A stretch of DNA of 64,000 bases from Paracoccus nototheniae (GTDB lineage: Bacteria; Pseudomonadota; Alphaproteobacteria; Rhodobacterales; Rhodobacteraceae). Numbering within the stretch: the first letter of the stretch is position 1; every line of letters begins with the position of its first letter. Both the position numbers and the translations under genes were made by a program. The notes under the pieces are model-generated. The model ran no database searches, was not told the origin of the DNA, and saw nothing but the letters and a program-made list of their open reading frames with translations. The stretch lies in NCBI RefSeq assembly GCF_004335005.1, contig NZ_RQRT01000008.1, positions 1 to 64,000 of the forward strand, written 5' to 3'. Positions 44,896 through 52,654 of the stretch are shown here, one piece after another.

Positions 44896-45099
44896 ATGCG
44901 TGCACCTGTTGCCCAGACCCAATTTCGCCCGGTCATCTCGCGCAGCGATTGGGCGCTGATCGCCAACGCGCTGGTCCCCTATTCGCACAATTCGGAATAT
45001 CGCGACCTTCTGGACAGGTTGGGGCGACAAATGTCCCATATGGACCACACCCCCGCCGCCAATCTGGAGCCGCGCAGCCTTCAGCTGCGCAGGGGGTAA
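44896..45099 (+). CDS. small protein, 67 residues, hypothetical
   Basis: MRAPVAQTQFRPVISRSDW begins a soluble, probably helical protein; GGAG lies 9 bases before the ATG. It contains W-A-L-I-A-N-A-L-V-P-Y-S-H-N-S-E-Y-R and ends R-S-L-Q-L-R-R-G. Codon use agrees with coding in a GC-rich genome. The upstream 44729-44895 has the dyad described separately. No known family recognised. Confidence 0.6.
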   Translation: MRAPVAQTQFRPVISRSDWALIANALVPYSHNSEYRDLLDRLGRQMSHMDHTPAANLEPRSLQLRRG

Positions 45100-45250
45100 T
45101 CGCGCGGAACAGGCTTTGTAGCGCCGGTGATGTGGACCTGATGTCCCGCCGGCGCGTTCTCTCTTTGCTGCCAGCAAGGCTCTGTCCCAGGCAGTGCCGA
45201 TCCAGGCAAGGCCGAACCCGGCCGGGCCGAACCCAGCAAGGAATGAACAC

Positions 45251-45520
45251 ATGACTGATGCCACCCTGACGTTTGACGGCCTTCCGCCCCTGACCGGCAT
45301 GGTCGAGACCGGCGGCGATTATCTGCGCTTTCGCACATCGCCTTCCCTGTCGATGGAGGATCTGGACGGCTTGCGCGATGGCGTGGTCGTGATGGACGGG
45401 GCGTCCGAGGATGTGGTTCTGGAAAGCGCCCATCCCCGCCATCCCACACCGGGGCTGGAGGACGGCCCGGACGAGCTGGAACTGACGCTGCGCCGCATCC
45501 AGCCCGCCGCCAAGGGCTGA
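45251..45520 (+). CDS. hypothetical protein, 89 residues
   Basis: Start MTDATLTFDGLPPL after AAGGA. It is acidic, without membrane segments or recognisable motif, and probably beta-rich at the N-terminus (G-D-Y-L-R-F-R). The upstream 45180-45240 is made of diverged short repeats around GCCGAACCC. It sits between two other small genes of the same strand. Unknown function. Confidence 0.6.
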   Translation: MTDATLTFDGLPPLTGMVETGGDYLRFRTSPSLSMEDLDGLRDGVVVMDGASEDVVLESAHPRHPTPGLEDGPDELELTLRRIQPAAKG

Positions 45521-45619
45521 GACCCCGTCGGCGGATCTGCGCTGCAGCCCCTGCGTGTGCAGGGAACGGCAGACAGGGCCGCGCGTTATCGGCCCAGACC
45601 CCAGAAGGAGGAACTGGAT

Positions 45620-45916
45620 ATGGACCATACCAATCACCCCAGACTGACGACCGAGGAATATACCGATGCCGTTCTGACCGGCGCCACGGTCTATGGACCC
45701 GGCGATGAAAAGATCGGCAGCATCTCGCATACGCATGGCATTGGCGACGGTGCGCAGGCCGTCATCGAGGTCGGCGGGTTTCTGGGCATCGGCGCCAAGT
45801 CGGTTCTGGTCCCGGTCCGCGATCTGGACCTGATGCGCAACGAGGCGGGCGAGGTTCACGCGGTCACCAAATGGACCAAGGACAGCCTCAAGGACATGCC
45901 GGAACACACGCACTGA
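45620..45916 (+). CDS. PRC-barrel domain protein
   Basis: A 98-residue protein; start ATG after GGAGGAAC, a strong ribosome binding site. The single PRC-barrel is visible in A-T-V-Y-G-P-G-D-E-K-I-G-S-I, Q-A-V-I-E-V-G-G-F-L-G-I-G-A-K and S-V-L-V-P-V-R-D-L. Such proteins in Rhizobiales/Rhodobacterales are often stress-inducible and of unknown ligand. It has its own strong terminator. Confidence 0.88.
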   Translation: MDHTNHPRLTTEEYTDAVLTGATVYGPGDEKIGSISHTHGIGDGAQAVIEVGGFLGIGAKSVLVPVRDLDLMRNEAGEVHAVTKWTKDSLKDMPEHTH

Positions 45917-45938
45917 CCGGCCCCTGACATCCAACGAA

Positions 45939-45977
45939 GAACGCCCGCAGGACCGATGTCCTCGCGGGCGTTTTTTC
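45939..45977 (+). terminator. terminator after the PRC-barrel gene
   Basis: AACGCCCGC / GCGGGCGTT with inner GGAC/GTCC pairing, followed by TTTTTT. Confidence 0.93.
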
Positions 45978-46041
45978 AGGCCGATCGAACAGGGGCGGCG
46001 GTGCATGCACCAGCCCACCCGGTCGACTGGCAGGCATGATG

Positions 46042-46060
46042 ATGGTGACCCCGGCAGGAC
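46042..46060. repeat. attL, 19-bp core of the element
   Basis: ATGGTGACCCCGGCAGGAC, identical to 56016-56034. Bases immediately outside differ on both sides, so 19 bp is the exact shared core. It derives from the 3' end of tRNA-Arg. The rest of the tRNA is absent here, as expected of a left junction. Confidence 0.92.
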
Positions 46061-46102
46061 GCCGCGAGATCACGTTTTTCCAAATCAAAACAATGGGACT
46101 GC

Positions 46103-46166
46103 ACGGGACACCGGCCACGATAACGGCGCGTTGCGCGCCAATGGCTTAGCGACCGGTTCGGGACAC
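46103..46166 (+). promoter_or_regulatory. candidate integrase arm sites at the left end
   Basis: CGGGACAC occurs at 46104-46111 and 46159-46166. The same octamer, in the same orientation, occurs twice beside attR (55937-55944, 55958-55965). Repeated short motifs flanking both att cores fit arm-type integrase binding sites. An IR GGCGCG...CGCGCC lies between the two at about 46123-46137. Confidence 0.55.
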
Positions 46167-46190
46167 GAAAATCCCGGCGATGCATTCAAG

Positions 46191-46475
46191 ATGCAGGCCG
46201 TTATGCAGCGTGAGGCACAGGCACACGCCCTAACCGTGGCGGTGCTGAACTGCGACCGTGACGACCGAATCCCCTTCCTTGAGGCAATCTTGGATGGCCT
46301 GCGGGCCGGGATGCCGATTGCCCTGTTTGGCACAATCATGGCCGAGGCCAGTTTCTGGGCCGACCGCGCCAGCCGCGCCGAGCGCAAAGCCTATTGCGCC
46401 GCCTGCTTCGCCTGCCTCGACCCCGAGGACCAGGACGCCTTTCGCATCTTCATCGAAGAACGGAGGGCGGCATGA
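46191..46475 (+). CDS. element-borne hypothetical protein
   Basis: A 94-residue soluble protein from the ATG at 46191 (M-Q-A-V-M-Q-R-E); start uncertain, the frame is open further upstream but within the att region. It contains D-D-R-I-P-F-L-E-A-I-L-D-G-L-R and a Cys-containing helix (Y-C-A-A-C-F-A-C). No recognised domain. Its stop overlaps the next gene by 4 bp (ATGA), so it belongs to the same transcript as the connector-like gene. Confidence 0.55.
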   Translation: MQAVMQREAQAHALTVAVLNCDRDDRIPFLEAILDGLRAGMPIALFGTIMAEASFWADRASRAERKAYCAACFACLDPEDQDAFRIFIEERRAA

Positions 46476-47008
46476 TCGTGCAGCGCCTTGATCGCACCCC
46501 GTGGTTACTTGAGGATCTGCAAGATCTGAGAGATCACGCGCGCGTCGATCCCAATGGTTACGACGATGTAGCCCTTCGCCGAATGTTCGTCGCAGCCGTC
46601 CTTGAAGCCGAGGAACATGGTCAGCTTGCTCTGTTCCCGCAGACAGTGCGGGTCACCTTGGACGCATGGCCGCGTGGGCACACTTTCCGCCTGCCCATCG
46701 GACCACTGCTGGACTGGGACAGCGTAAGCACCACGGCGGACGGCCAGCCTTTCGAAGACTTCAACACGATGACCGGCCAGTGGCCCGTGCTGCGCTTGAC
46801 CGGCGCACGTCCCTGCGGACAGGTCGTGATCGAGTATGCGTCAGGTTGCGAATACCAAAGCCATAAAATTCCCACTGATCTGGCCCATGCCCTCATGGAT
46901 CAGGCCCTTGCCTATTACGATGCGCGCGGGCCGGGCGACCCCAAGGCTCAGGCGCTATCGCCCCATTTTGCCCGGATCGTCGGACGGTATCGCGGGGTCC
47001 GCATATGA
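46472..47008 (+). CDS. head-tail connector protein, HK97 gp6 / phiE125 gp8-like
   Basis: A 178-residue protein; GGAGGGCGGC precedes the ATG. N-terminal helices (L-L-E-D-L-Q-D-L-R-D-H-A-R-V, then L-R-R-M-F-V-A-A-V-L-E-A) and a middle segment V-R-V-T-L-D-A-W-P-R-G with L-P-I-G-P-L fit the gp6-like connector pattern. The C-terminal V-V-I-E-Y-A-S-G-C, then I-P-T-D-L-A-H-A-L-M-D-Q-A-L-A-Y-Y-D-A-R and R-I-V-G-R-Y-R-G-V-R-I also match. In HK97-type phages it forms the ring under the portal to which tails attach. Its place, at the left end apart from portal and capsid, is unusual. Confidence 0.62.
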   Translation: MIVQRLDRTPWLLEDLQDLRDHARVDPNGYDDVALRRMFVAAVLEAEEHGQLALFPQTVRVTLDAWPRGHTFRLPIGPLLDWDSVSTTADGQPFEDFNTMTGQWPVLRLTGARPCGQVVIEYASGCEYQSHKIPTDLAHALMDQALAYYDARGPGDPKAQALSPHFARIVGRYRGVRI

Positions 47009-47244
47009 GGGCCGAGCATGCCTATACCGGCGTGGCCGAGGTGGACCATCTGCTGTTCAGTTGGGGTCGCGTCATCGCAGATGCAAAGGGCTGGTCGCGG
47101 GGCTTTGCCCTGTCCATCCAGCGCGACCGCAAGAAGGCAGGCTGGGTGCCCAGTGTGCGCCAGCTGTCCATCATGCGCCAGCTGGTGGCCGAGCTGCCCG
47201 CCGTCGAGGGCGACGACGATCCCGATCTGATCGAGCGAAACTGA
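47005..47244 (+). CDS. element-borne hypothetical protein, 79 residues
   Basis: Start ATG overlaps the connector-like gene stop by 4 bp. M-R-A-E-H-A-Y-T-G-V-A-E-V-D-H-L-L begins a small protein with a probable helical segment (R-Q-L-S-I-M-R-Q-L-V-A-E-L) and an acidic C-terminus. No recognised family. Last gene before the 333-bp non-coding gap. Confidence 0.6.
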   Translation: MRAEHAYTGVAEVDHLLFSWGRVIADAKGWSRGFALSIQRDRKKAGWVPSVRQLSIMRQLVAELPAVEGDDDPDLIERN

Positions 47245-47577
47245 GACTTCCCCGCGCGCCATGTGCGCGGGTTCTTCGGACAGGTGCGGGCTTTCACGGG
47301 TTAGCCGGCGCATCCGTCTTAAAGCGCTACCGGGAACGGGCCAGAGCGCAAGGGCAGCTATCCCGCGTCACGCGGTCTCTCCAAGCCCTAAGGCCACGCT
47401 GCCACCCAAAGGCGGCGAACATGGGAGAGCGGTCCGAGCCTTGGGAAAGGCAGGACTGACCTAAGCGGCGGGCTCGTCCGAATGGGCAGGTCAAGATCGC
47501 GGCGGTCAGGGCGGGAAGGCTGGGTTTTCAACCCCGGCCCTTAACCCGCTTCCTGACCGTCACAACGGGCTGAACCG
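47245..47577. other. 333-bp non-coding region with a long hairpin; cos/pac or ncRNA candidate
   Basis: No convincing gene. CCCGCGC / GCGCGGG (47251-47271) forms a terminator-like hairpin after the 79-residue gene. At 47503-47559 three stacked helices can form: CGGTCAGG with CCTGACCG (outer), GCGGG with CCCGC, and GGCTGGG with CCCGGCC (inner). It lies directly before the 84-residue gene and terL, in the place where DNA packaging sites often are. A cos or pac site, an RNA gene or a leader are all possible. Confidence 0.5.
47503..47559 (+). other. 57-nt three-helix stem-loop upstream of the packaging genes
   Basis: Outer 8-bp stem (47503-47510 / 47552-47559), middle 5-bp stem (47511-47515 / 47545-47549), inner 7-bp stem with one G-T pair (47518-47524 / 47533-47539). 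No T-run follows, so it is unlikely to be a terminator. Confidence 0.6.
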
Positions 47578-47832
47578 ATGGGCAAGCCAGAAGATAGGCG
47601 ACGGCTGAGAATGGAGACGGGCATGAGACTGAACAACAAAAGCGCGAGACTGGCAGTGAACGCTTGGCTGGTGAGCACTGGCCGCCCGGCTCTTCCTGTC
47701 AGCCTGCCTTATGAACAGTTTGCAACCGAGCTGCGGAAGGTGTGGGCGCGGACGATGGTTCAAGTGCCTTTCGTGGACCGTGCTGAAGCCGTCGCCTACA
47801 TCCGCGACGTGGCGCGGGCGGTGTCCCAATGA
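47578..47832 (+). CDS. element-borne small protein upstream of terL
   Basis: An 84-residue basic protein; start ATG at 47578, with 47611 and 47623 as alternatives. R-L-N-N-K-S-A-R-L-A-V-N-A-W-L-V-S-T-G is followed by a probable helical C-terminus (A-E-A-V-A-Y-I-R-D-V-A-R-A-V). The stop overlaps the terL ATG by 4 bp. Position and size would suit a terminase small subunit, but I see no helix-turn-helix, so that is only a positional guess. Confidence 0.55.
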   Translation: MGKPEDRRRLRMETGMRLNNKSARLAVNAWLVSTGRPALPVSLPYEQFATELRKVWARTMVQVPFVDRAEAVAYIRDVARAVSQ

Positions 47833-49457
47833 CCCCTGACCTCTTTGAAAATGGTCCCAATGCCCCGACTTCGGTTTTGGCTGGGGACCGACGACAGACT
47901 GTTCCTTTCTCCCTTTTGGAAAAAATCCGGGGAAAATCGCCGGGCATCCGCGCAATTCAGTTTTTGGGGCTTTTGCACGTGCCCGAGGGGAAAAAAGCCG
48001 GAAAACCCCTAAAATTGGCAAATTTTCAGCGGAATTTCGTGAAAGGGGCACTTGCCAAGAATGTCACGGTCGGCGTCCTGTCGATCGGGCGCGGCAATGC
48101 CAAGACGGCGCTGTCGGCGGGCCTTTCACTGGCCGAGCTGGTCGGCGCGCTTGAGGAACGCCCTCAGCCCAATCGGGAAATCATCTTCGCAGCCCGCAAC
48201 CGCGATCAGGCCCGCATCGCGTTCAATTTCCTGCTGGGCTACATCCGGGGCCTGCCCGAGGCTGACCAGTCGCTGTTCACGATCCGCCGCGGCTCCAAGC
48301 TGGAAGTCGAATTTGGCGGCAACGGCGGCGGGTTGGCGCGCTGCATCGCCGCTGATGGCAAGTCGGTTCTCGGCGGTTCCCCGACGCTGGCGATCATGGA
48401 CGAACGCGCGGCATGGGAACGGGCCAAGGGCGACGACCTTGAGAACGCCATCCTGTCGGGTCTTGGCAAGCGCGACGGTCGGGCGCTGATCATCTCGACA
48501 TCGGCCCCCGACGACACCAACACGTTTTCGCGCTGGCTGGATCAGCCGCCCCCCGGCAGTTACGTTCAGGAACACCGGCCTTCCTTCGGCCTGCCCGCCG
48601 ATGATCTGCCGTCGCTGCTGGCGGCGAATCCCGGCGCGTCCGAAGGCATCGGCTCGTCTGCCGACTGGCTGGTTTCCCAGGCACGAAGCGCGATTGCGCG
48701 CGGCGGATCGGCCCTGTCCAGCTTCCGCAACCTGAACCGCAATGAGCGTGTGTCGATCGAGAACCGCAGCGTTCTGGTCACGGTGGACGAATGGCTGTCT
48801 GCCGAGGTGGCCCCCGATGATCTGCCCGCCCGTGAAGGCCCCTGCATTCTGGGCGTGGACCTGGGTGGATCGCGCAGCATGTCGGCGGCGGCATTCTATT
48901 GGCCCGACACCGGACGGCTTGAAGCCTTGGGCACGTTCCCGGCCTTCCCCTCACTGGCAGATCGAGGCGCGTCCGATGGCGTGTCGGGGCGCTACAGCGA
49001 AATGCACGATCGCGGCGAACTGTCCGTCATGGGCGAAAACACGGTGCCGCCCGGCCCGTGGCTGGCCGAAATCGTGCGCCAGCTCGACGGCATCCAGCCC
49101 GTGTGCATCGTGGGCGACCGCTTCCGGGTGGCCGAGTTCAACGAGGCTCTGAACAAGGCCGGGCTTGGCCGGGTGCCCTTCCTGTGGCGCGGCTTCGGCT
49201 GGAAGGACGGCAGCGAGGACATCGAGCGGTTCCGCCGTGCCCTGTTCGATGGAGAACTGAAGGTCGCGCCGTCGCTGCTGCTGCGCTTCGCCTTTTCGGA
49301 TGCGGTCACCATCATCGACCCGGCAGGCAATGCCAAGCTGGGCAAGGGCCGGTCCCTTGGCCGCATCGACGCGGCGGCGGCGACCGTGCTGGCCGTGGCG
49401 CAGGGTGCCCGCATGAAGGCGACCCCGCAGCGGAAGGCGCGTGTGCAATGGATGTGA
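47829..49457 (+). CDS. terL: phage terminase large subunit
   Basis: A 542-residue packaging ATPase-nuclease of the Terminase_1 (HK97-like) type. Walker A-like S-I-G-R-G-N-A-K-T (85-93), Walker B P-T-L-A-I-M-D-E (185-192, D191/E192). The C-terminal RNase H-like nuclease has metal-binding Asp in G-V-D-L-G-G-S (D344), I-V-G-D-R-F (D430) and G-R-I-D-A-A-A-A (D514). All parts appear intact. The first 60 codons are more AT-rich. Its end overlaps the HNH gene by 10 bp. Confidence 0.93.
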   Translation: MTPDLFENGPNAPTSVLAGDRRQTVPFSLLEKIRGKSPGIRAIQFLGLLHVPEGKKAGKPLKLANFQRNFVKGALAKNVTVGVLSIGRGNAKTALSAGLSLAELVGALEERPQPNREIIFAARNRDQARIAFNFLLGYIRGLPEADQSLFTIRRGSKLEVEFGGNGGGLARCIAADGKSVLGGSPTLAIMDERAAWERAKGDDLENAILSGLGKRDGRALIISTSAPDDTNTFSRWLDQPPPGSYVQEHRPSFGLPADDLPSLLAANPGASEGIGSSADWLVSQARSAIARGGSALSSFRNLNRNERVSIENRSVLVTVDEWLSAEVAPDDLPAREGPCILGVDLGGSRSMSAAAFYWPDTGRLEALGTFPAFPSLADRGASDGVSGRYSEMHDRGELSVMGENTVPPGPWLAEIVRQLDGIQPVCIVGDRFRVAEFNEALNKAGLGRVPFLWRGFGWKDGSEDIERFRRALFDGELKVAPSLLLRFAFSDAVTIIDPAGNAKLGKGRSLGRIDAAAATVLAVAQGARMKATPQRKARVQWM

Positions 49458-49780
49458 GGGCAGCACATACCCGGCACTCGAAGCGCGTTACCGCAACCCG
49501 CCGTTGGCAGGTCTTGCGCCATGTCATCCTTGAGCGGGACGGCTGGAAATGCCGCTGCTGTGGCGCGCGTGGCAGGCTGGAAATCGACCATATCAGGCCG
49601 GTGCGCCACGCCCCCGAGCGGGCCTTTGACCCTGCCAATTTACAGGCCCTTTGCAGCCCCTGTCACACCAAGAAAACCCGGATCGAATGCGGCCAGCCCG
49701 CCCCGATCCAGTCGTCCGCGCGTGATGCGTGGGCAAAAGCCGTTGCCGATCTGGCGACGACCCCCAACCCGGCAATGTAA
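49448..49780 (+). CDS. HNH endonuclease of the packaging module
   Basis: A 110-residue HNH nuclease. C35-x2-C38 and C69-x2-C72 bind structural zinc; the catalytic motif is E-I-D-H-I-R (H48), N64 and H73. HNH proteins beside TerL in HK97-like phages are needed with the terminase for cutting cos DNA, which suggests cos-type packaging. It overlaps the terL end and is 9 bp from the capsid gene. Confidence 0.9.
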   Translation: MDVRAAHTRHSKRVTATRRWQVLRHVILERDGWKCRCCGARGRLEIDHIRPVRHAPERAFDPANLQALCSPCHTKKTRIECGQPAPIQSSARDAWAKAVADLATTPNPAM

Positions 49781-49789
49781 GGAAAACAC

Positions 49790-51025
49790 ATGCTGAACTC
49801 TGTGAAAATCGCCCGTCGCCAGTCGGAAATCCGGCAGGCTCTGGCCGAGCTGGTCGGCAAGCCCACCCCGACCGAGGACGAAACCCGCCAGATGGAAACG
49901 CTGGACGGCGAGTATCGGACCAATGAGACCCGCTATCGCGCATCCCTCGTCTCCGAGGATCAGGAACGTCGCGAGGCCGGGGCCGATCTGGAAACCCGGT
50001 CGGATCGCGAATGGCAGGATCTGATGGGGCGGTTCGAGCTGCGTCAGGTCGCGCTGTCGCTGGACGAGGGCAAGGCGCTGTCGGGCGCGACTGCCGAAAT
50101 CGTGGCCGAGCTGCGCAACGCGGGCGGCTATCAGGGCATCCCGGTTCCTCTGGCGGCGCTGGAAACCCGTGCAGGCGAAACCATCGCGGCAGACGTGCCC
50201 AATCCCAAGGTGATCCGCCCCGTCATCGACCGGCTGTTTCCCGGCAGCGTGGCCGAGCGCCTTGGTATCCAGCGCATCAATATCACCTCGGGCGAACTAG
50301 CCTTCCCGGTGGCGACGGCGGGTGCCGTGTTCGGCTGGCAGACGACCGAGCTGGGCAATGTCGGCGCGGCGTCGGAATACCAGACCACCGAACGCAGCCT
50401 GAACCCCGATCACACGGGCGGCGCGCAGATGATCCTGTCGCGCAAGGCGCTGAAACAGGCGGGCGACGGGCTGGAAGCGGCCATTCGGCGCGATCTGAAT
50501 GCGGCGATCGGTGCAGAGCTGGACCGTGTTGCCATCATGGGAAGCGGCGCGGCGGGCCAGCCTCTGGGCATGATCCCCGGCGCAGAGGAATATGGCATTG
50601 CCATCACCCCTGTCGGCGCGGCTGCCACCTGGGCGGCGTTCCGGGCGCAGATCGTGGCCTTCATGGAGGCCAATGCGATCACCTCGGCCAGCCAAGTCAA
50701 TCTGGGCTTCGACCCCGCCATCTGGGCCGAGCTGGACGAAGCGCTGATCACCGGCACTGCTGTGTCGGAATGGGACCGACTGACCAAGCATGTCGGCACC
50801 CCCGCGATCAGCAACGTGATCCCGGACGCGACCGCGATCATGACGGCCACCGTGCAGGGCATCGCGCCGGGCTATCTGGGCATCTATGGCGGGGTGGACC
50901 TGATCCGCGACCCCTACACCAAGGCGCAGTCGGGCCAGTTGGTCCTGACCGGTCTGGTCACTGCGGACTTCACCGTCCCGCGCGGCCTGCAAACCCGCAT
51001 CCTGACCGGCATCGGGGGCGAATGA
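49790..51025 (+). CDS. major capsid protein, HK97 gp5 family
   Basis: A 411-residue capsid protein. Residues about 1-100 form a highly charged coiled-coil delta domain that acts as a built-in scaffold and is cut off by the protease. The mature HK97 fold follows (V-I-R-P-V-I-D-R-L-F-P-G, F-P-V-A-T-A-G-A, L-G-I-Y-G-G-V-D-L-I-R-D-P-Y-T). RBS AAGGAAA precedes the ATG. It is followed by the protease with overlapping stop/start codons, the reverse of the canonical protease-then-capsid order. Confidence 0.94.
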   Translation: MLNSVKIARRQSEIRQALAELVGKPTPTEDETRQMETLDGEYRTNETRYRASLVSEDQERREAGADLETRSDREWQDLMGRFELRQVALSLDEGKALSGATAEIVAELRNAGGYQGIPVPLAALETRAGETIAADVPNPKVIRPVIDRLFPGSVAERLGIQRINITSGELAFPVATAGAVFGWQTTELGNVGAASEYQTTERSLNPDHTGGAQMILSRKALKQAGDGLEAAIRRDLNAAIGAELDRVAIMGSGAAGQPLGMIPGAEEYGIAITPVGAAATWAAFRAQIVAFMEANAITSASQVNLGFDPAIWAELDEALITGTAVSEWDRLTKHVGTPAISNVIPDATAIMTATVQGIAPGYLGIYGGVDLIRDPYTKAQSGQLVLTGLVTADFTVPRGLQTRILTGIGGE

Positions 51026-51576
51026 TGCTGTGGGGCGGTCACAATGGCAGCCTTGAGCTGCGGTCGGAGGGCGGGGCAACCCGCCTGACGGCCCGCTTTC
51101 CCTATGGCCGGGAAACGGAAATCGCGGCGGGGCGTCTTGAGGTGATCGCCCCGCGCGCCTTCCGCGACCGGATCGAGCGCGGCGAGGAAATCCACCTGTT
51201 GGCCGGGCATGATTTCAACCGCCCGCTTGCGGCCCGATCGACGGGCAACCTGACCTTGACCGACAGTGACGATGCCTTGGTGATCGAGGCCGAGATTGAC
51301 AGCGGGACCAGCTGGGCCCGCGATTTTCTGGCCGCGCATGGTTCCGGCCTGATCCGGGGCGTGTCGCCGGGTTTCCGCGTCCCGCGCGGTGGGGAACGGA
51401 TCGAGCGGCGCGGCGCGGGCATCCTGCGCACGATCGCCTCGGCCGAGCTGTTCGAAATCTCGGCCGTTACCCGCCCGGCCTATCCGGAAGCGCAGATCGA
51501 GGCGCGCAACTGGCAACCCGTGGGCGAGGTGGCCGAACGCCTGGTCACGCATCACTTCAAGCGTTGGAGGCTCTGA
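51022..51576 (+). CDS. HK97-family prohead protease
   Basis: A 184-residue peptidase of family U35/S78; ATG at 51022 overlaps the capsid stop (51025 is a second ATG). Catalytic His in L-A-G-H-D-F-N-R-P-L-A (about 63) and Ser in R-G-V-S-P-G-F-R-V (about 115) are in the family pattern. It matures the capsid by removing the delta domain. Followed by the portal gene after one base. Confidence 0.93.
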   Translation: MMLWGGHNGSLELRSEGGATRLTARFPYGRETEIAAGRLEVIAPRAFRDRIERGEEIHLLAGHDFNRPLAARSTGNLTLTDSDDALVIEAEIDSGTSWARDFLAAHGSGLIRGVSPGFRVPRGGERIERRGAGILRTIASAELFEISAVTRPAYPEAQIEARNWQPVGEVAERLVTHHFKRWRL

Positions 51577-51577
51577 C

Positions 51578-52651
51578 ATGGGGCTGATGGACATTTTCCG
51601 GCGCAGGGCACCGGCAATCGAAACCCGCGCCGTCCAGCCGGGCTATACTGCCTCTTTGATGGCCACGCGCGAAGCGTGGATCTCCGGGGCGGCGGGTCTG
51701 GGCGAACTGACGGCAGCGGTGCAATCCTCCGTGAGCCTCTGGGAGGCAGGTTTGAGCCTCGCAGACGTTCGGGGCACCAACATGCTGGATCGGCGCAGCA
51801 TGGCCTTGACCGCCCGCGCTCTGGCGCTGCGTGGCGAATGCTTGTTCTTGATCAGGGATGATCAGATCATTCCTTGCACCGATTGGGACATCTTGACCCG
51901 CTACGGCCAGCCCCGCGCCTATCGCGTCGGGCTGCCCGAAATTGGGGGAGGGCGGAATGAGACCGTGCTAGCGGGGGAGGTGCTGCATTTTCGGATCGGC
52001 TGCGATGCCACGACGCCCTGGGCGGGATCTGCGCCCCTGTCGCGCGCCCGTCTCTCGGCTGAATTGCTTGAAGAAATCACCACCGCTATGCGCGACGTGT
52101 TCCGGGATGCGCCGATCGGCAGTCAGATCGTGCCCACACCCGATGGCAGCGCCGAACAGATGGAAGATCTTCGAGGCGGTTTCCGAGGGCGGCGCGGCGC
52201 CACACTGGTGGTCGAGGGCGTGGCACAGGCAGTCGCGGCAGGGATGCACCCTCAGCTTGGCAAGTCGCCTGACCAGCTTTCCCCGCAACTCGACAAGACG
52301 CTAGCCGACAAGCTGCTGATCGAGGCCAAGGGCGATATCTACGGCGTGTTCGGCATCTTGCCCGGTCTGGTCAATCAATCGACCACCGGCCCGATGGTCC
52401 GCGAGGCGCAGCGGCATCTGGCTCAGCTGGTCCTGCAGCCCATCGCCAACCTGCTGGCCGAGGAGGCCACAGACAAGCTGGGCGATGCGGTGACGATCGA
52501 CGTGGTGCGCCCGATGCAGGCGTTCGACCACGGCGGCAAGGCCCGCGCCCTGGGCGCGATGGTCAAGGCGCTGGCCGAGGCCAAGGCGGCAGGTATTGCG
52601 GACGTAGCGTTTCAGGATGCCCTGAACTTCATCGACTGGCAGGAGGATTGA
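51578..52651 (+). CDS. phage portal protein, HK97 gp3 family
   Basis: A 357-residue portal; start MGLMDIFRRR with TTGGAGG upstream. N-terminal G-L-M-D-I-F-R-R-R is typical. Stem/wing regions include V-L-H-F-R-I-G, S-P-D-Q-L and the conserved I-Y-G-V-F-G-I-L-P-G-L-V; the C-terminal helical part has L-Q-P-I-A-N-L-L-A-E-E. Slightly short for the family (typically 380-430) but without a visible break. The portal forms the DNA entry vertex. It is last of the TerL-HNH-capsid-protease-portal run. Confidence 0.93.
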   Translation: MGLMDIFRRRAPAIETRAVQPGYTASLMATREAWISGAAGLGELTAAVQSSVSLWEAGLSLADVRGTNMLDRRSMALTARALALRGECLFLIRDDQIIPCTDWDILTRYGQPRAYRVGLPEIGGGRNETVLAGEVLHFRIGCDATTPWAGSAPLSRARLSAELLEEITTAMRDVFRDAPIGSQIVPTPDGSAEQMEDLRGGFRGRRGATLVVEGVAQAVAAGMHPQLGKSPDQLSPQLDKTLADKLLIEAKGDIYGVFGILPGLVNQSTTGPMVREAQRHLAQLVLQPIANLLAEEATDKLGDAVTIDVVRPMQAFDHGGKARALGAMVKALAEAKAAGIADVAFQDALNFIDWQED

Positions 52652-52654
52652 GCC

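Noticed and set aside
46836-47459. 207-codon frame running from the connector-like gene into the gap before terL
   Set aside because: Most of it overlaps two better-supported genes in another frame, and it reads like Arg/Ala-rich shadow. Its last 60 codons cannot be fully excluded, but no start or family supports them.
47578-47832. Terminase small subunit
   Set aside because: The position is right, but no helix-turn-helix or other TerS feature is visible, so it is left as unknown.
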